A stretch of DNA of 64,000 nucleotides from Castellaniella sp040276085 (GCF_040276085.1 NZ_JBELOK010000009.1:1-64000); one strand, 5' to 3'; shown: positions 16,370 to 26,781, numbered from the stretch's first letter. Translations and numbers: made by a program. The notes: generated from the sequence alone by a model not told the origin.

Positions 16370-17407
16370 ATGGCACAGGAAAAAATGAAAACGCGTCCGA
16401 TGACCATGATTCAGGCCCTGCGCTCCGCCATGGACATCATGCTTGAGCGCGATGATAACGTGGTGGTGTTTGGCGAGGATGTTGGCTATTTTGGCGGCGT
16501 GTTTCGATGCACCGAAGGCCTGCAGGCCAAGTATGGCCAATCGCGGGTATTTGATGCACCCATTTCCGAAAGCGGGATTGTGGCCGCTGCCGTGGGGATG
16601 GGGGCTTATGGGCTTCGCCCCGTGGTTGAAATCCAGTTTGCAGATTACTTTTATCCGGCTGCCGATCAGATCTTTTCTGAGGCGGCGCGGCTGCGATATC
16701 GGTCAGCGGGTGGTTACACCTCACCGCTTACTATTCGCATGCCCTGCGGGGGTGGCATTTTTGGCGGACAAACGCACAGCCAAAGCCCCGAAGCGCTGTT
16801 TACCCACGTGTCGGGCTTGCGTACGGTGATGCCTTCCAACCCCTACGACGCCAAAGGCCTGCTGATCAGTTCCATCGAAAACGATGACCCGGTGATCTTC
16901 CTCGAGCCCAAGCGGCTTTATAACGGGCCGTTTGATGGCCATCATGATCAACCGGTGGTGCCGTGGTCCAAGCATCCTTTGGGCAACGTGCCCGAAGGCT
17001 ATTACACCGTGCCGCTGGACAAGGCTGCGCTGTATCGCGAGGGCCGCGAACTCACCGTGCTTACCTATGGCACGATGGTTTATGTGGCCGAGGTGGCGGC
17101 CCGTGACGCCGGCATTGATGCCGACATCATTGATTTACGCAGCCTCTGGCCGCTGGATCTCGACGCCATCCTGAACTCGGTGCGCAAAACCGGCCGTTGC
17201 GTGGTCTTGCACGAGGCCACCCGCACCAGCGGGTTTGGTGCCGAGCTCTGCGCACTGGTGCAAGAGCACTGCTTTTATCATCTTGAAGCCCCGATCGAAC
17301 GCATCACGGGATGGGATACGCCGTATCCGCACTCTCATGAGTGGGCATATTTCCCCGGCCCCAAACGGGTTGCCGAGGCATTCAAACGTGCGTTCCGGGA
17401 GGCATAA
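16370..17407 (+). CDS. bkdA2: branched-chain 2-oxoacid dehydrogenase E1 component, beta subunit
   Basis: 345-residue transketolase-like partner of BkdA1. FGEDVGYFGGVFRCTEGL near the N-terminus and the C-terminal region with RTSGFGAELCALVQEHCF are characteristic; RMPCGGGIFGGQTHSQSPE contributes to the active site. It forms the alpha2beta2 E1 enzyme that decarboxylates branched-chain 2-oxo acids and transfers the acyl group to lipoamide on E2. Its stop and the E2 start share one base (TAATG). Confidence 0.94.
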   Translation: MAQEKMKTRPMTMIQALRSAMDIMLERDDNVVVFGEDVGYFGGVFRCTEGLQAKYGQSRVFDAPISESGIVAAAVGMGAYGLRPVVEIQFADYFYPAADQIFSEAARLRYRSAGGYTSPLTIRMPCGGGIFGGQTHSQSPEALFTHVSGLRTVMPSNPYDAKGLLISSIENDDPVIFLEPKRLYNGPFDGHHDQPVVPWSKHPLGNVPEGYYTVPLDKAALYREGRELTVLTYGTMVYVAEVAARDAGIDADIIDLRSLWPLDLDAILNSVRKTGRCVVLHEATRTSGFGAELCALVQEHCFYHLEAPIERITGWDTPYPHSHEWAYFPGPKRVAEAFKRAFREA

Positions 17408-18759
17408 TGGGTATTCATATCATCAAGATGCCGGATATCGGCGAAGGCATCGCTGAAGTCGAACTCGTCGAATGGCATGTGCAGCCGGGCGAGGCTGTGG
17501 TCGAAGACCAGATCCTCGCCGATGTCATGACAGACAAGGCCACCGTCCAGGTGCCGTCACCTGTACATGGCACGGTGGTTTCCCTGGGTGGACAAGTGGG
17601 TGAAACCATGGCCGTGGGCTCAGAACTCATCCGCCTCGAAATAGAAGGCGAGGGCAACGAGCACACCATCCGGAATCGCGCACCAGTCGCTGCTGATGCC
17701 TCCAAGGCTGTGGCGGCCGCCCCTGTTGCCCCTGCACACAAAGAAACCAAAAGCCCTGAACCCGAGGTGCAGCCATCTGCCAGCCCGACACAGCCCCATC
17801 AAACAGCAGATGCCCCTGCTGCATCAGCCCGGCCGCAGGTGGCGCATGCTTCCTCGCATGCACCGGCACGCACAGAGGGCCAGCGGCCCCTGGCATCCCC
17901 GGCAGTGCGCCGGCGTGCCTGGGACCTGGGCATTACCTTGCAGTACGTGCCTGGCACCGGCCCTGCCGGACGCATTACCCAGGGTGATCTTGACGCCTGG
18001 CTGGCACGCGACCGCAATGCCACCTCCAATCGCACATCCGGGTCCTTATATCAGTCCAGCAATCAGGAAACCGAGGTGCCGGTCATTGGCCTGCGGCGCA
18101 AGATTGCCCAGAAGATGCAAGAGTCCAAACGCCGGATTCCGCACTTCACCTATGTCGAAGAGATTGATGTCACCGAGCTCGAATCCCTGCGTGCGCGGCT
18201 GAATACCCGCTACAGCACCGAGCGCGGCAAGCTGACCTTATTGCCGTTTTTGGCCCGGGCCATGGTGCTGGCCTTGCGCGAGTTTCCGCAGATCAATGCA
18301 TGCTTTGATGATGAAGCGGGGATTGTCACCCAGTATGGCGGGGTGCATCTGGGGGTTGCCGCGCAAACGCCCTCCGGCCTGATGGTGCCTGTGGTGCATC
18401 ACGCCGAAACCCTGGATCTCTGGTCGTGCGCGGCAGAAATTGCCCGCCTGGCCGAAGCCGCCCGCCAGGGCAAGGCCGCGCGCGACGAACTAACCGGTTC
18501 AACCATTACCATCACCAGCCTGGGGCCACTGGGCGGCGTGGTATCCACACCTGTCATCAATCACCCCGAAGTCGCCATCGTCGGCGTCAATCGGGTAATT
18601 GAACGGCCAGTGTTTCAGGAAGGCAGAGTCGTGGCGCGCAAGCTGATGAACCTGTCTTCGTCCTTTGATCATCGCGTGGTCGACGGTATGCATGCCGCCG
18701 AATTCATCCAGTGCATCCGGCGCTATCTCGAGTGCCCGGCGCTTCTGTTTGTGGAGTAA
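17407..18759 (+). CDS. bkdB: branched-chain 2-oxoacid dehydrogenase E2 (dihydrolipoyl acyltransferase)
   Basis: Core of the complex, 450 residues. Lipoyl domain at 3-80 with DVMTDKATVQVPSP, where Lys44 would carry lipoate; a long Ala/Pro-rich linker (about 95-155); peripheral-subunit-binding domain (LASPAVRRRAWDLGI...GPAGRI); catalytic acyltransferase domain from about 225 ending with SFDHRVVDGMHAA, which holds the catalytic His and Asp. One lipoyl domain is the norm for branched-chain E2, which supports this over pyruvate E2. Confidence 0.94.
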   Translation: MGIHIIKMPDIGEGIAEVELVEWHVQPGEAVVEDQILADVMTDKATVQVPSPVHGTVVSLGGQVGETMAVGSELIRLEIEGEGNEHTIRNRAPVAADASKAVAAAPVAPAHKETKSPEPEVQPSASPTQPHQTADAPAASARPQVAHASSHAPARTEGQRPLASPAVRRRAWDLGITLQYVPGTGPAGRITQGDLDAWLARDRNATSNRTSGSLYQSSNQETEVPVIGLRRKIAQKMQESKRRIPHFTYVEEIDVTELESLRARLNTRYSTERGKLTLLPFLARAMVLALREFPQINACFDDEAGIVTQYGGVHLGVAAQTPSGLMVPVVHHAETLDLWSCAAEIARLAEAARQGKAARDELTGSTITITSLGPLGGVVSTPVINHPEVAIVGVNRVIERPVFQEGRVVARKLMNLSSSFDHRVVDGMHAAEFIQCIRRYLECPALLFVE

Positions 18760-18761
18760 GC

Positions 18762-20174
18762 ATGTCCAATCTCATCAATACCACTTTGCTGATCATTGGC
18801 GGCGGGCCTGGCGGTTATGTGGCGGCCATCCGTGCCGGCCAGTTGGGTATCCCCACGGTGCTGGTCGAGGGAGCCTCTCTTGGCGGCACCTGCCTGAACA
18901 TCGGCTGCATCCCCTCCAAAGCCCTCATCCACGTGGCCGAGAAATTTCATGCCCTGCAGGGATACGACAAGCATTCGGCGCTGGGAATCCAGGTATCCAG
19001 CCCCACGCTCGATCTCGAGCGCAGCGTGGCCTGGAAAGACGCCATCGTCAAAAAGCTCACAACCGGCGTTGGCGCCCTGCTGAAGAAAAACAAAGTCACA
19101 GTGGTGCAGGGCTGGGCACACATCATCGATGGCAAAACCGTGGATGTCGATCCTGTTGCCAAGGGCAAGGCGGGTGCGCCACAGCGCATCCGCTGCGAGC
19201 ACCTGTTGCTGGCCACAGGCTCTGAGCCTGTGGCGCTGCCATTCATGCCGTTTGGCGGGTCGGTCATCTCATCCACCGAGGCGCTTTCACCCAAAACATT
19301 GCCGGCCTCTCTGGCTGTGGTGGGGGGCGGCTACATAGGTCTCGAGCTTGGCACTGCCTATCGCAAGCTGGGAGTCAAGGTTGATGTCATCGAGGCCCAG
19401 GATCGTGTGTTGCCCGCCTACGATGCCGAACTTGTTAAGCCTGTGCATGCGGCGCTTAAAGCCCTGGGCGTCGGCCTGCATCTGCAGACCCAGGTACTAG
19501 GCCTGGCAGAAGACGGCAAGGGCGTGCGCGTCCAGCCGGCCAAGGGCGCCGAGCAAATTCTGGCGGCCCAGCAGATCCTGGTGGCTGTGGGGCGCAAGCC
19601 CCGCAGCCGTGGATTTGGGCTCAGTTCCCTGATGCTGGATATGAACGGCCTGGCGGTACGCATTGATGACCGCTGCCATACGTCCATGAACGGCGTCTGG
19701 GCGATTGGTGATCTCACGGGCGAGCCCATGCTGGCGCACCGGGCCATGGCCCAGGGCGAATGCGTGGCCGAGCAAATTGCCGGCCTCACTCGCCGGTTTA
19801 TGCCCGCTGCCATTCCTGCCGTGTGTTTCACCGATCCCGAGGTTGTCACGGCGGGTTTGTCCCCGCAGCAGGCTGCCGCAGATGGGCTGGATACCGTCGA
19901 GGGCGTGTTTCCGCTGGCGGCCAACGGGCGTGCCATGACGCTCGAATCCCCCGATGGATTTGTGCGTGTGGTGGCCCGGCGTGATAATCACCTTATCATT
20001 GGCTGGCAGGCGGTGGGGCGTGGTGTCTCCGAGTTCTCGGCCGCCTTTGCCCAGTCGATCGAAATGGGGGCGTGCCTGGAAGACGTCGCCCACACTATTC
20101 ACGCGCATCCCACCCAAAGCGAAGCCATCCAGGAAGCGGCACTACGCGCATTGGGGCAGGCGGTGCACATTTGA
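18762..20174 (+). CDS. lpdV: dihydrolipoyl dehydrogenase (E3)
   Basis: FAD- and NAD-dependent disulfide oxidoreductase, 470 residues, reoxidising lipoamide on E2. FAD motif GGGPGGYVAAIRAGQLG, redox-active cysteines in GGTCLNIGCIPSKA, NAD motif VVGGGYIGLELG, and the C-terminal HAHPTQSE with the catalytic His. Encoded 2 nt after E2, so it is dedicated to the branched-chain complex. The name lpdV is by analogy with Pseudomonas. Confidence 0.93.
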   Translation: MSNLINTTLLIIGGGPGGYVAAIRAGQLGIPTVLVEGASLGGTCLNIGCIPSKALIHVAEKFHALQGYDKHSALGIQVSSPTLDLERSVAWKDAIVKKLTTGVGALLKKNKVTVVQGWAHIIDGKTVDVDPVAKGKAGAPQRIRCEHLLLATGSEPVALPFMPFGGSVISSTEALSPKTLPASLAVVGGGYIGLELGTAYRKLGVKVDVIEAQDRVLPAYDAELVKPVHAALKALGVGLHLQTQVLGLAEDGKGVRVQPAKGAEQILAAQQILVAVGRKPRSRGFGLSSLMLDMNGLAVRIDDRCHTSMNGVWAIGDLTGEPMLAHRAMAQGECVAEQIAGLTRRFMPAAIPAVCFTDPEVVTAGLSPQQAAADGLDTVEGVFPLAANGRAMTLESPDGFVRVVARRDNHLIIGWQAVGRGVSEFSAAFAQSIEMGACLEDVAHTIHAHPTQSEAIQEAALRALGQAVHI

Positions 20175-20188
20175 TACCCAAGGTGGCC

Positions 20189-21118
20189 ATGTCGTCTGTC
20201 GAACCCCGTCTCAAATTTGTTACCTGCGCCAGCACGGCGGGCCTGCATCGCATGGCTTATTGGGAGTGGGGTGATCCGGACAACGATCAGGTTCTGTTGT
20301 GCGTCCACGGGCTTACCCGTACCGGCCGCGATTTCGATCCGCTCGCACAGGCACTGTGCGCCGAGTACCGCGTGGTGTGCCCCGATGTCGTCGGCCGCGG
20401 CCGTTCGGATTGGCTGCTGGATGCCAATAGCTATGTCGTGCCGCAGTATGTCGCCGACATGATCACCCTGATCGCCCGCCTGGCACCTGCCCACCTGGAT
20501 TGGGTGGGGACGTCCATGGGCGGTCTGATCGGCCTTGGTCTGGCAGGTATGACGGGGCTGTCGGCACAACTGCGCCCAGATCGTGGGGCCTATGGCCCGG
20601 GCCAGGCGCCTTACTTGCCATTGGGCAAGGTGGTACTCAATGATATTGGGCCCACACTTAATCTCGATGGCCTGGCCAGGATTGGTAAGTATGTTGGGCA
20701 GGATATCCGGTTTGCCTCTTTTGATCAGGCCGTTCAGTACATCCAGCAGGTATCGCAAGGCTTTGGGCCGCACGATGCCGCCGGCTGGGGAGCCCTGACC
20801 CAATATGTGTTTGTGCAGCACGGCCAGCAGTGGGTAAAACACTACGATCTGCGCATTGCACAGCCCTTTGCCTTGCAAACACCCGAAGCCACGGTAGCGG
20901 CCGAGGACTTGCTCTGGCAGGCTTGGGATCACCTTGCTCATCCCGTGCTGGTGCTGCGTGGTGCTCAATCGGATATTCTTCGGGCCGATACTGTGCGTGA
21001 TATGCTGGCTCGCAACCCTCATGCACAATCGGTGCAATTCGAGGGGGTGGGCCATGCGCCCAGCTTGCGCAGCCCCGATCAAATCCACGCAATCCGTCAG
21101 TTTCTGCTGGCAGATTGA
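20189..21118 (+). CDS. alpha/beta hydrolase
   Basis: 309-residue alpha/beta-fold hydrolase. VHGLTRTGRDFDPLA forms the oxyanion region, GTSMGGLIGLGLAG is the nucleophile elbow (Ser), a catalytic Asp is likely in RGAQSDILRAD and the His in GVGHAPSL. Starts 14 nt after lpdV with a weak AAGG site, so it may be read from the bkd operon. Its substrate is not known; an acyl ester or thioester from branched-chain degradation is possible but only a guess from context. Confidence 0.85.
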   Translation: MSSVEPRLKFVTCASTAGLHRMAYWEWGDPDNDQVLLCVHGLTRTGRDFDPLAQALCAEYRVVCPDVVGRGRSDWLLDANSYVVPQYVADMITLIARLAPAHLDWVGTSMGGLIGLGLAGMTGLSAQLRPDRGAYGPGQAPYLPLGKVVLNDIGPTLNLDGLARIGKYVGQDIRFASFDQAVQYIQQVSQGFGPHDAAGWGALTQYVFVQHGQQWVKHYDLRIAQPFALQTPEATVAAEDLLWQAWDHLAHPVLVLRGAQSDILRADTVRDMLARNPHAQSVQFEGVGHAPSLRSPDQIHAIRQFLLAD

Positions 21119-21157
21119 TTCCTGCCTGATGGTCAGGCAAGGCAATCCTTCCTGCTT

Positions 21158-21994
21158 ATGGCCTTAAACATCGATCTTCACAGTCACTCCTTTGAGTCTG
21201 ACGGCGAACTGCCGCCGGCTGCTGTCGCAGCGCGTGCACATCAAAACGGGGTTGATTGGTGGTCGCTGTCTGATCACGATGAAACCCGCGGGCTCACAGA
21301 GGCCGCTGAAGCGGCAGGTCAACTGGGTATGGGGTTTATTCCCGGCGTCGAGATTTCAGCCAATTTTTGCGAAAAAACCATTCACATTGTTGGGCTCAAC
21401 ATTGATCCGCAGCATCCGGTGCTGGCCGAGGGGCTGGCCCGCATCCGCCAAACACGAGTGGATCGGGCCAGGAAAGTTGCGCAGCTTCTGACTGATTGCG
21501 GCATTACTGATGCCTGGGAAGGCGCATTGAGTCACGTGGACAACCCCAATCTGATCAGCCGGGTACATTTTGCCCGGCATTTGCTGGACCAAGGTCACGT
21601 CAAGACGCTGCAGCAGGCGTTCGACCGCTACCTGGGCGACGGCAAGCGGGCCTTTGTGCCCACGCAATGGGTACCACTGGCGCAGGCGGTTCAATGGATA
21701 TGTGCGGCAGGGGGCAAGGCCGTACTGGCGCACCCAGGGCGGTATCGCTACAAACCAGCTCAGGCCGATGCATTGTTTTCGGCTTTCAAGGAAGCGGGCG
21801 GACAGGGTATCGAAGTGATTACGGGCAGCCACAGCCCGGCACAATATGATTACTACTCCCGCGTTGCTTTAAGCTATGGATTTGAGGCCTCCCGTGGTTC
21901 GGATTTTCACGCACCAGGGGCAGGGCGGGTGGATCTTGGGCGCATGCCTGATCTCCCGGCCAATCTCACGCCTGTTTGGCACGATTGGATTTAA
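21158..21994 (+). CDS. rnm: PHP-domain phosphatase/exoribonuclease (RNase AM, YciV-like)
   Basis: 278-residue polymerase-and-histidinol-phosphatase domain protein. Metal-binding motifs: DLHSHSFESDG (6-16), SDHDET, GVEIS, LAHPGRY and RGSDFHAPG. Characterised relatives hydrolyse 3',5'-nucleoside bisphosphates and trim 5' ends of short RNAs. Short gaps on both sides (39 and 12 nt) suggest cotranscription with the hydrolase and greB. The gene symbol follows E. coli rnm and is inferred from overall similarity. Confidence 0.82.
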   Translation: MALNIDLHSHSFESDGELPPAAVAARAHQNGVDWWSLSDHDETRGLTEAAEAAGQLGMGFIPGVEISANFCEKTIHIVGLNIDPQHPVLAEGLARIRQTRVDRARKVAQLLTDCGITDAWEGALSHVDNPNLISRVHFARHLLDQGHVKTLQQAFDRYLGDGKRAFVPTQWVPLAQAVQWICAAGGKAVLAHPGRYRYKPAQADALFSAFKEAGGQGIEVITGSHSPAQYDYYSRVALSYGFEASRGSDFHAPGAGRVDLGRMPDLPANLTPVWHDWI

Positions 21995-22006
21995 GCAAGG
22001 TGCACC

Positions 22007-22558
22007 ATGAATAAAGCCTTCGTCAAAGAATCAGACTCCGACGACGAGGATCAGCTACCTGATCCCAGCCCGCTGCCAGCAGGCACAAAAAACTATATGA
22101 CCGTCACTGGTTATAAAGCGCTGAATGCCGAGCTCACGCATCTGCTCAACACCGAGCGCCCCGATGTCGTGCAAACGGTTTCCTGGGCGGCATCCAATGG
22201 TGATCGCTCTGAAAACGGGGATTACATCTACGGTAAAAAGCGTCTGCGCGAGATCGACCGCCGGATTCGCTTTTTAACCCGCCGGCTGGAGTCTGCTGAA
22301 GTCGTTGACCCTGCCTTGCAACCGAATCGCGACCAGGTCTTTTTTGGCGCAACCGTGTATTACAGTGACAGTCAGGGCCAGGAATTCACCGTCACCATTG
22401 TGGGGGTGGATGAGGCCGAGCCCTTGATCGGGAAAATCAGCTGGGTGTCGCCGGTGGCCCGGGCCCTGATCAAGGCACGCGAAGGCGATACCGTGATTTT
22501 GCGCACCCCGGCGGGTGTCGAAGCGCTTGATATCCTCGAGGTCCGCTACCCCGAGTAA
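22007..22558 (+). CDS. greB: transcription elongation factor GreB
   Basis: Rescues backtracked RNA polymerase by stimulating transcript cleavage. 183 residues: N-terminal coiled coil (about 30-100) with NGDRSENGDYIYGKKRLREI, which includes the acidic tip residues, and a C-terminal FKBP-like domain (FFGATVYY ... ISWVSPVARAL). The family is usually about 160 residues; the extra is an acidic N-terminal tail (ESDSDDEDQLPD). GreB rather than GreA because of the YIYGKKRLREIDRRIRFL stretch. Confidence 0.93.
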   Translation: MNKAFVKESDSDDEDQLPDPSPLPAGTKNYMTVTGYKALNAELTHLLNTERPDVVQTVSWAASNGDRSENGDYIYGKKRLREIDRRIRFLTRRLESAEVVDPALQPNRDQVFFGATVYYSDSQGQEFTVTIVGVDEAEPLIGKISWVSPVARALIKAREGDTVILRTPAGVEALDILEVRYPE

Positions 22559-22734
22559 CAGGCTGCCTTTGCGGCCGGGTGCGCTTTTGCAGCTTATGAC
22601 CGCACACAGGTAAACGGGGGTATCCCGGCTGCCGCATCGTATTGCAATCATCCCGAGTCAGGTCTCTGCCGTGATGACGCCCCGATCCCGGTAAAATAGA
22701 CAGCTTCTGATCCTTTTGTCTGTGGGCTTCTGTC

Positions 22735-25700
22735 GTGACCTCTGTATTGATCATCCCCGGTTCTGCCGCTTTGTCCGATTTTCGCCGGCAACGCCTTTTG
22801 AGCACTCTCAATGGCCGAGGCCTGCCGGTTGCCGCTGTGGCGGCGGCTTCGTGCTATTTTGTCGAGACAGACGGCCCTTTGTCCGATGAGGATCTCGCAC
22901 GCGTCAAAGCCTTGCTGGATGATGGTGGTGATGTAGTGCCTCCCGCCGATCGTCACGTCATTCAGCTGCTGGTTGTGCCACGCCTGGGCACGATTTCTCC
23001 CTGGGCCAGCAAAGCCACCGATATTGCCCATCATTGCGGTTTGCAACAGGTGCGGCGCATCGAGCACGGCGTCCGGTATTACATTTCGCCCGAACGCACC
23101 CTGGTTGGCAGTCGCAAACTCGACGAACCGCAATTGCAGCTGCTCGCCACCTGTCTGCACGACCGCATGACACAAACGGTGGTGCCAGCCGATTTCGATG
23201 GCAAGGCCTTGTTTACGCCTGTCTCTGGACAGCCAGTCAAGATAGTCCCGGTGCTGGCCGATGGTCGCACCGCACTGCAACAAGCCAACCTGCAGATGGG
23301 CCTGGCTCTGTCGGGGGATGAAATCGATTACCTGCTGCGGGCTTACTCCGACCTCGGGCGCGACCCCACCGATGTCGAGCTCATGATGTTTGCGCAAGCC
23401 AATAGCGAGCACTGCCGCCACAAAATATTCAATGCCCACTGGACGCTGGATAAGCAGGCCCAATCGCAAACCCTGTTTGACATGATTCGTGCCACCCATG
23501 CTGCGCAGCCCGAAGGCACCGTAGTGGCTTATTCCGATAACGCAGCCGTCATGCAGGGTGGCCCAGCCTCAGTGTTTCATGCTGCGGGGGCCGATAACTC
23601 TGTTTATCGCCGTGATGCTGCAACCATGCACATTCTGATGAAGGTTGAGACGCACAATCATCCCACGGCGATTGCGCCGTTTCCGGGTGCGGCCACCGGA
23701 GCCGGCGGTGAAATCCGCGACGAAGGCGCCACAGGGCGTGGCTCCAAACCAAAAGCGGGCCTCACGGGTTTCACGGTATCCAACCTGCGGGTAGACGAGA
23801 CCCACGAGCCCTGGGAGACCCCGGCGAAAGCCCCTGATCGCATTGCTTCCCCCCTGGATATCATGATCCAGGGCCCCATTGGCGGTGCTGCCTTCAACAA
23901 CGAGTTTGGCCGTCCCAACCTGCTGGGCTATTTTCGAGCCTTTGAGCAAACCGTCAATGACGTGCATTGGGGCTATCACAAGCCCATCATGCTCGCAGGC
24001 GGGCTGGGGCAAATCGACGATCGTCTCACGCATAAAGATCCGCTGCCACCGGGCGCCTTGCTGGTTCAGCTGGGCGGGCCGGGCATGCGTATCGGCATGG
24101 GCGGCGGTGCGGCCTCCAGCATGGGGGCGGGCACCAATCAGGCCGAGCTCGATTTCAACTCCGTGCAACGCGGTAATCCCGAGATGCAGCGGCGTGCCCA
24201 AGAGGTCATCGACCGTTGCTGGCAGCAGGGCGCAGATAATCCGATCCTGGCGATTCACGATGTGGGTGCCGGTGGCCTGTCCAATGCGTTTCCAGAGCTT
24301 GTCAACGATGCCGGGCGTGGTGCCGAGTTCGAGCTGCAGCGTGTCCCACTCGAAGAATCCGGCCTTTCACCGGCCGAAATCTGGAGCAACGAATCCCAAG
24401 AGCGCTACGTACTGGCCATCCAGCCAGAAGATCTGGCCCGCTTTGCAAAAATTGCGGATCGCGAGCGCTGTCCCTATGCCGTGGTGGGCGTTGCTACCGA
24501 GGCCCGCCGCTTGCGTGTCACCCAGGGAGAGGGTCTTCCCGGGCTGGATCGCCCGGAGGGCGAGGTGTCAGCCAATGGCCTGCGGCCAGTGGATGTCCCC
24601 ATCGATGTGATCCTGGGCAAACCGCCCCGGATGCAGCGTGAAGCAAGTCGTGAAACCATTCAGGGCCAGCCGCTTGATCTTGTTGGCGTTGATCTGGGTG
24701 AAGCCATCGAGCGCGTCTTGCGCCACCCCACGGTGGCCAACAAGTCGTTCCTCATCACGATTGGCGACCGCACCGTGGGTGGCCTGACCTCCCGAGACCA
24801 GATGGTTGGCCCCTGGCAGGTGCCGGTAGCCGACTGCGCCGTTACCTTGCGTGATTACGAAGGTGTGGCCGGCGAAGCAATGGCGTTGGGCGAGCGCAGC
24901 CCGCTGGCGATCCTCAACCCGCCGGCCTCCGGGCGCATGGCAGTCACAGAAGCGCTCACCAACCTTGCTGCAGCCGGGGTGGCGCGTCTCGAAGACGTCA
25001 AGCTGTCTGCCAACTGGATGGCTGCTTGCGGACAACCCGGGCAGGATGCCGCGCTGTTTGATACGGTTGCCGCTGTCAGCGACTGGTGCCAGACCCTGGG
25101 CTTGTCCATTCCGGTTGGCAAGGATTCGCTCTCCATGCGCACAGCCTGGGAGGACGATGAAGGCACGCATGCTGTACTATCGCCGGTATCCCTGGTGGTT
25201 ACCGCCTTTGCGCCTGTGGCTGATGTGCGCACCACGCTGACACCACAGCTGCGCACGGATGCGGGTGATAGCGTGTTGCTGCTCATCGATCTTGGCGAGG
25301 GCCGTCAACGCATGGGCGGCTCGATCCTGAGCCAGGTGTATGGCGAGATCGGGGCTGAAACCCCGGACATGCAAGACGGTAATTTGCTGCGTACTGCCCT
25401 GATGGCCCTGCGCGAACTGGTCAGCCGCGGCTGGGTACTGGCCTGCCACGATCGCTCTGACGGCGGGCTGATGGCCAGCGCAGTCGAGATGGCATTTGCC
25501 GGTCATGTCGGTGTATCGCTCAATCTCGACATGCTCACACTCGACCCCCACATCGCCGATGCCGGAGACTTCAAGATCCGCAATGACCAGGTGGCGGTGT
25601 TGCACCACGAACATAACCTGACCGCACTGTTTAACGAAGAAGCTGGATGGCTGATTCAGGTGCCGCGCGCCCATCGCGACGAGGTTTTGCAGTTTCTGCG

Positions 25701-26781
25701 TCAAGAGGGGTTGGCCGCCATTGCGCATGTAGTGGGCATGCTCAACTCCCGGCAAGAGTTTCAAGTGTTTCGGGATGGCGCCATCACCTACCATCGGCCT
25801 TTGTCCGAGCTTGGTCAGATCTGGAGCGAAACCACGCACCGGATCATGGCCCGCCGCGATCACCCCGACTGCGCCGAGGCCGAACACGCCCGCTGGCTGG
25901 ATACAGAAAACCCCGGCCTGGTGCCACAGGTTGCATTCAACCCGCAAGAAGACGTCGCTGCACCGTTTATTGCGCGTGGCGCACGGCCAGGTGTTGCAAT
26001 CCTGCGCGAGCAAGGCTGCAACAGCCAGGTCGAAATGGCCTGGGCCTTTGATACCGCAGGCTTCGAGGCTGTGGATGTCCATATGACGGATCTGCTGGCT
26101 GGCCGTGTGCGCCTGGATACCCTGCAGGGTCTGGTGGCTGTTGGCGGGTTTAGCTACGGTGATGTCTTGGGCGCCGGCGAAGGCTGGGCCCGCACCATCC
26201 GCTACAACGCGGCACTGGCAGACCAGTTTGCCGCTTACTTTGCACGGCCCGATGTCTTTGCCCTGGGTGTATGCAATGGTTGTCAGATGATGGCTGCTCT
26301 GGCCGACATGATCCCCGGCGCGCAACACTGGCCGCGTTTTACCCGTAACGTCTCCGAAAAATACGAGGCCCGTCTCTCGCTGGTCGAGATCCTGGATTCA
26401 CCCTCCATCTTTTTTGCCGGCATGGCGGGCGTGCGTGCACCCATTGCAGTGGCGCACGGCGAGGGCTATGCCAACTTTGCCCGCCAGGGCGATGCCAGCC
26501 AGGTAACAGCGGCTGCCGCCTTTGTAGACACCGCCGGCCAAAGAACAATCTCATATCCGGACAATCCCAATGGCAGCCCGGAAGGCCTCACAGCAGTCAC
26601 AACCGCCGACGGGCGCTTTACTGCCATGATGCCGCACCCTGAGCGCGTAACCCGTAATGTCGCGATGTCATGGCGGCCTGCCAGCTGGGGGCCTGCAGAT
26701 ACGGATGACGGCACCAGCATCCATGGCGGATTTACGCCATGGATGCGGATGTTCCGTAACGCCCGGGTCTGGCTGGGTTAA
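22735..26781 (+). CDS. purL: phosphoribosylformylglycinamidine synthase
   Basis: Large single-chain FGAM synthase (1348 residues) of purine biosynthesis, converting FGAR, glutamine and ATP to FGAM. N-terminal FGAR-AT domain; two AIRS-like halves with ANSEHCRHKIFNA, VETHNHPTAIAPFPGAATG and GGVGMGGGAASS-type loops; C-terminal glutaminase with VCNGCQMMAALAD (nucleophile Cys) and HGEGYANF. GTG start. Its stop overlaps that of the convergent fadE gene (shared TTAA), with no terminator between. Confidence 0.96.
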   Translation: MTSVLIIPGSAALSDFRRQRLLSTLNGRGLPVAAVAAASCYFVETDGPLSDEDLARVKALLDDGGDVVPPADRHVIQLLVVPRLGTISPWASKATDIAHHCGLQQVRRIEHGVRYYISPERTLVGSRKLDEPQLQLLATCLHDRMTQTVVPADFDGKALFTPVSGQPVKIVPVLADGRTALQQANLQMGLALSGDEIDYLLRAYSDLGRDPTDVELMMFAQANSEHCRHKIFNAHWTLDKQAQSQTLFDMIRATHAAQPEGTVVAYSDNAAVMQGGPASVFHAAGADNSVYRRDAATMHILMKVETHNHPTAIAPFPGAATGAGGEIRDEGATGRGSKPKAGLTGFTVSNLRVDETHEPWETPAKAPDRIASPLDIMIQGPIGGAAFNNEFGRPNLLGYFRAFEQTVNDVHWGYHKPIMLAGGLGQIDDRLTHKDPLPPGALLVQLGGPGMRIGMGGGAASSMGAGTNQAELDFNSVQRGNPEMQRRAQEVIDRCWQQGADNPILAIHDVGAGGLSNAFPELVNDAGRGAEFELQRVPLEESGLSPAEIWSNESQERYVLAIQPEDLARFAKIADRERCPYAVVGVATEARRLRVTQGEGLPGLDRPEGEVSANGLRPVDVPIDVILGKPPRMQREASRETIQGQPLDLVGVDLGEAIERVLRHPTVANKSFLITIGDRTVGGLTSRDQMVGPWQVPVADCAVTLRDYEGVAGEAMALGERSPLAILNPPASGRMAVTEALTNLAAAGVARLEDVKLSANWMAACGQPGQDAALFDTVAAVSDWCQTLGLSIPVGKDSLSMRTAWEDDEGTHAVLSPVSLVVTAFAPVADVRTTLTPQLRTDAGDSVLLLIDLGEGRQRMGGSILSQVYGEIGAETPDMQDGNLLRTALMALRELVSRGWVLACHDRSDGGLMASAVEMAFAGHVGVSLNLDMLTLDPHIADAGDFKIRNDQVAVLHHEHNLTALFNEEAGWLIQVPRAHRDEVLQFLRQEGLAAIAHVVGMLNSRQEFQVFRDGAITYHRPLSELGQIWSETTHRIMARRDHPDCAEAEHARWLDTENPGLVPQVAFNPQEDVAAPFIARGARPGVAILREQGCNSQVEMAWAFDTAGFEAVDVHMTDLLAGRVRLDTLQGLVAVGGFSYGDVLGAGEGWARTIRYNAALADQFAAYFARPDVFALGVCNGCQMMAALADMIPGAQHWPRFTRNVSEKYEARLSLVEILDSPSIFFAGMAGVRAPIAVAHGEGYANFARQGDASQVTAAAAFVDTAGQRTISYPDNPNGSPEGLTAVTTADGRFTAMMPHPERVTRNVAMSWRPASWGPADTDDGTSIHGGFTPWMRMFRNARVWLG

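Noticed and set aside
20099..21145. 348-codon open frame opposite the alpha/beta hydrolase
   Set aside because: Antisense shadow; the plus-strand frame has the nucleophile elbow and catalytic motifs.
25177..26328. 383-codon open frame opposite purL
   Set aside because: Antisense shadow of the conserved glutaminase and AIRS-like domains of PurL; no motif of its own.
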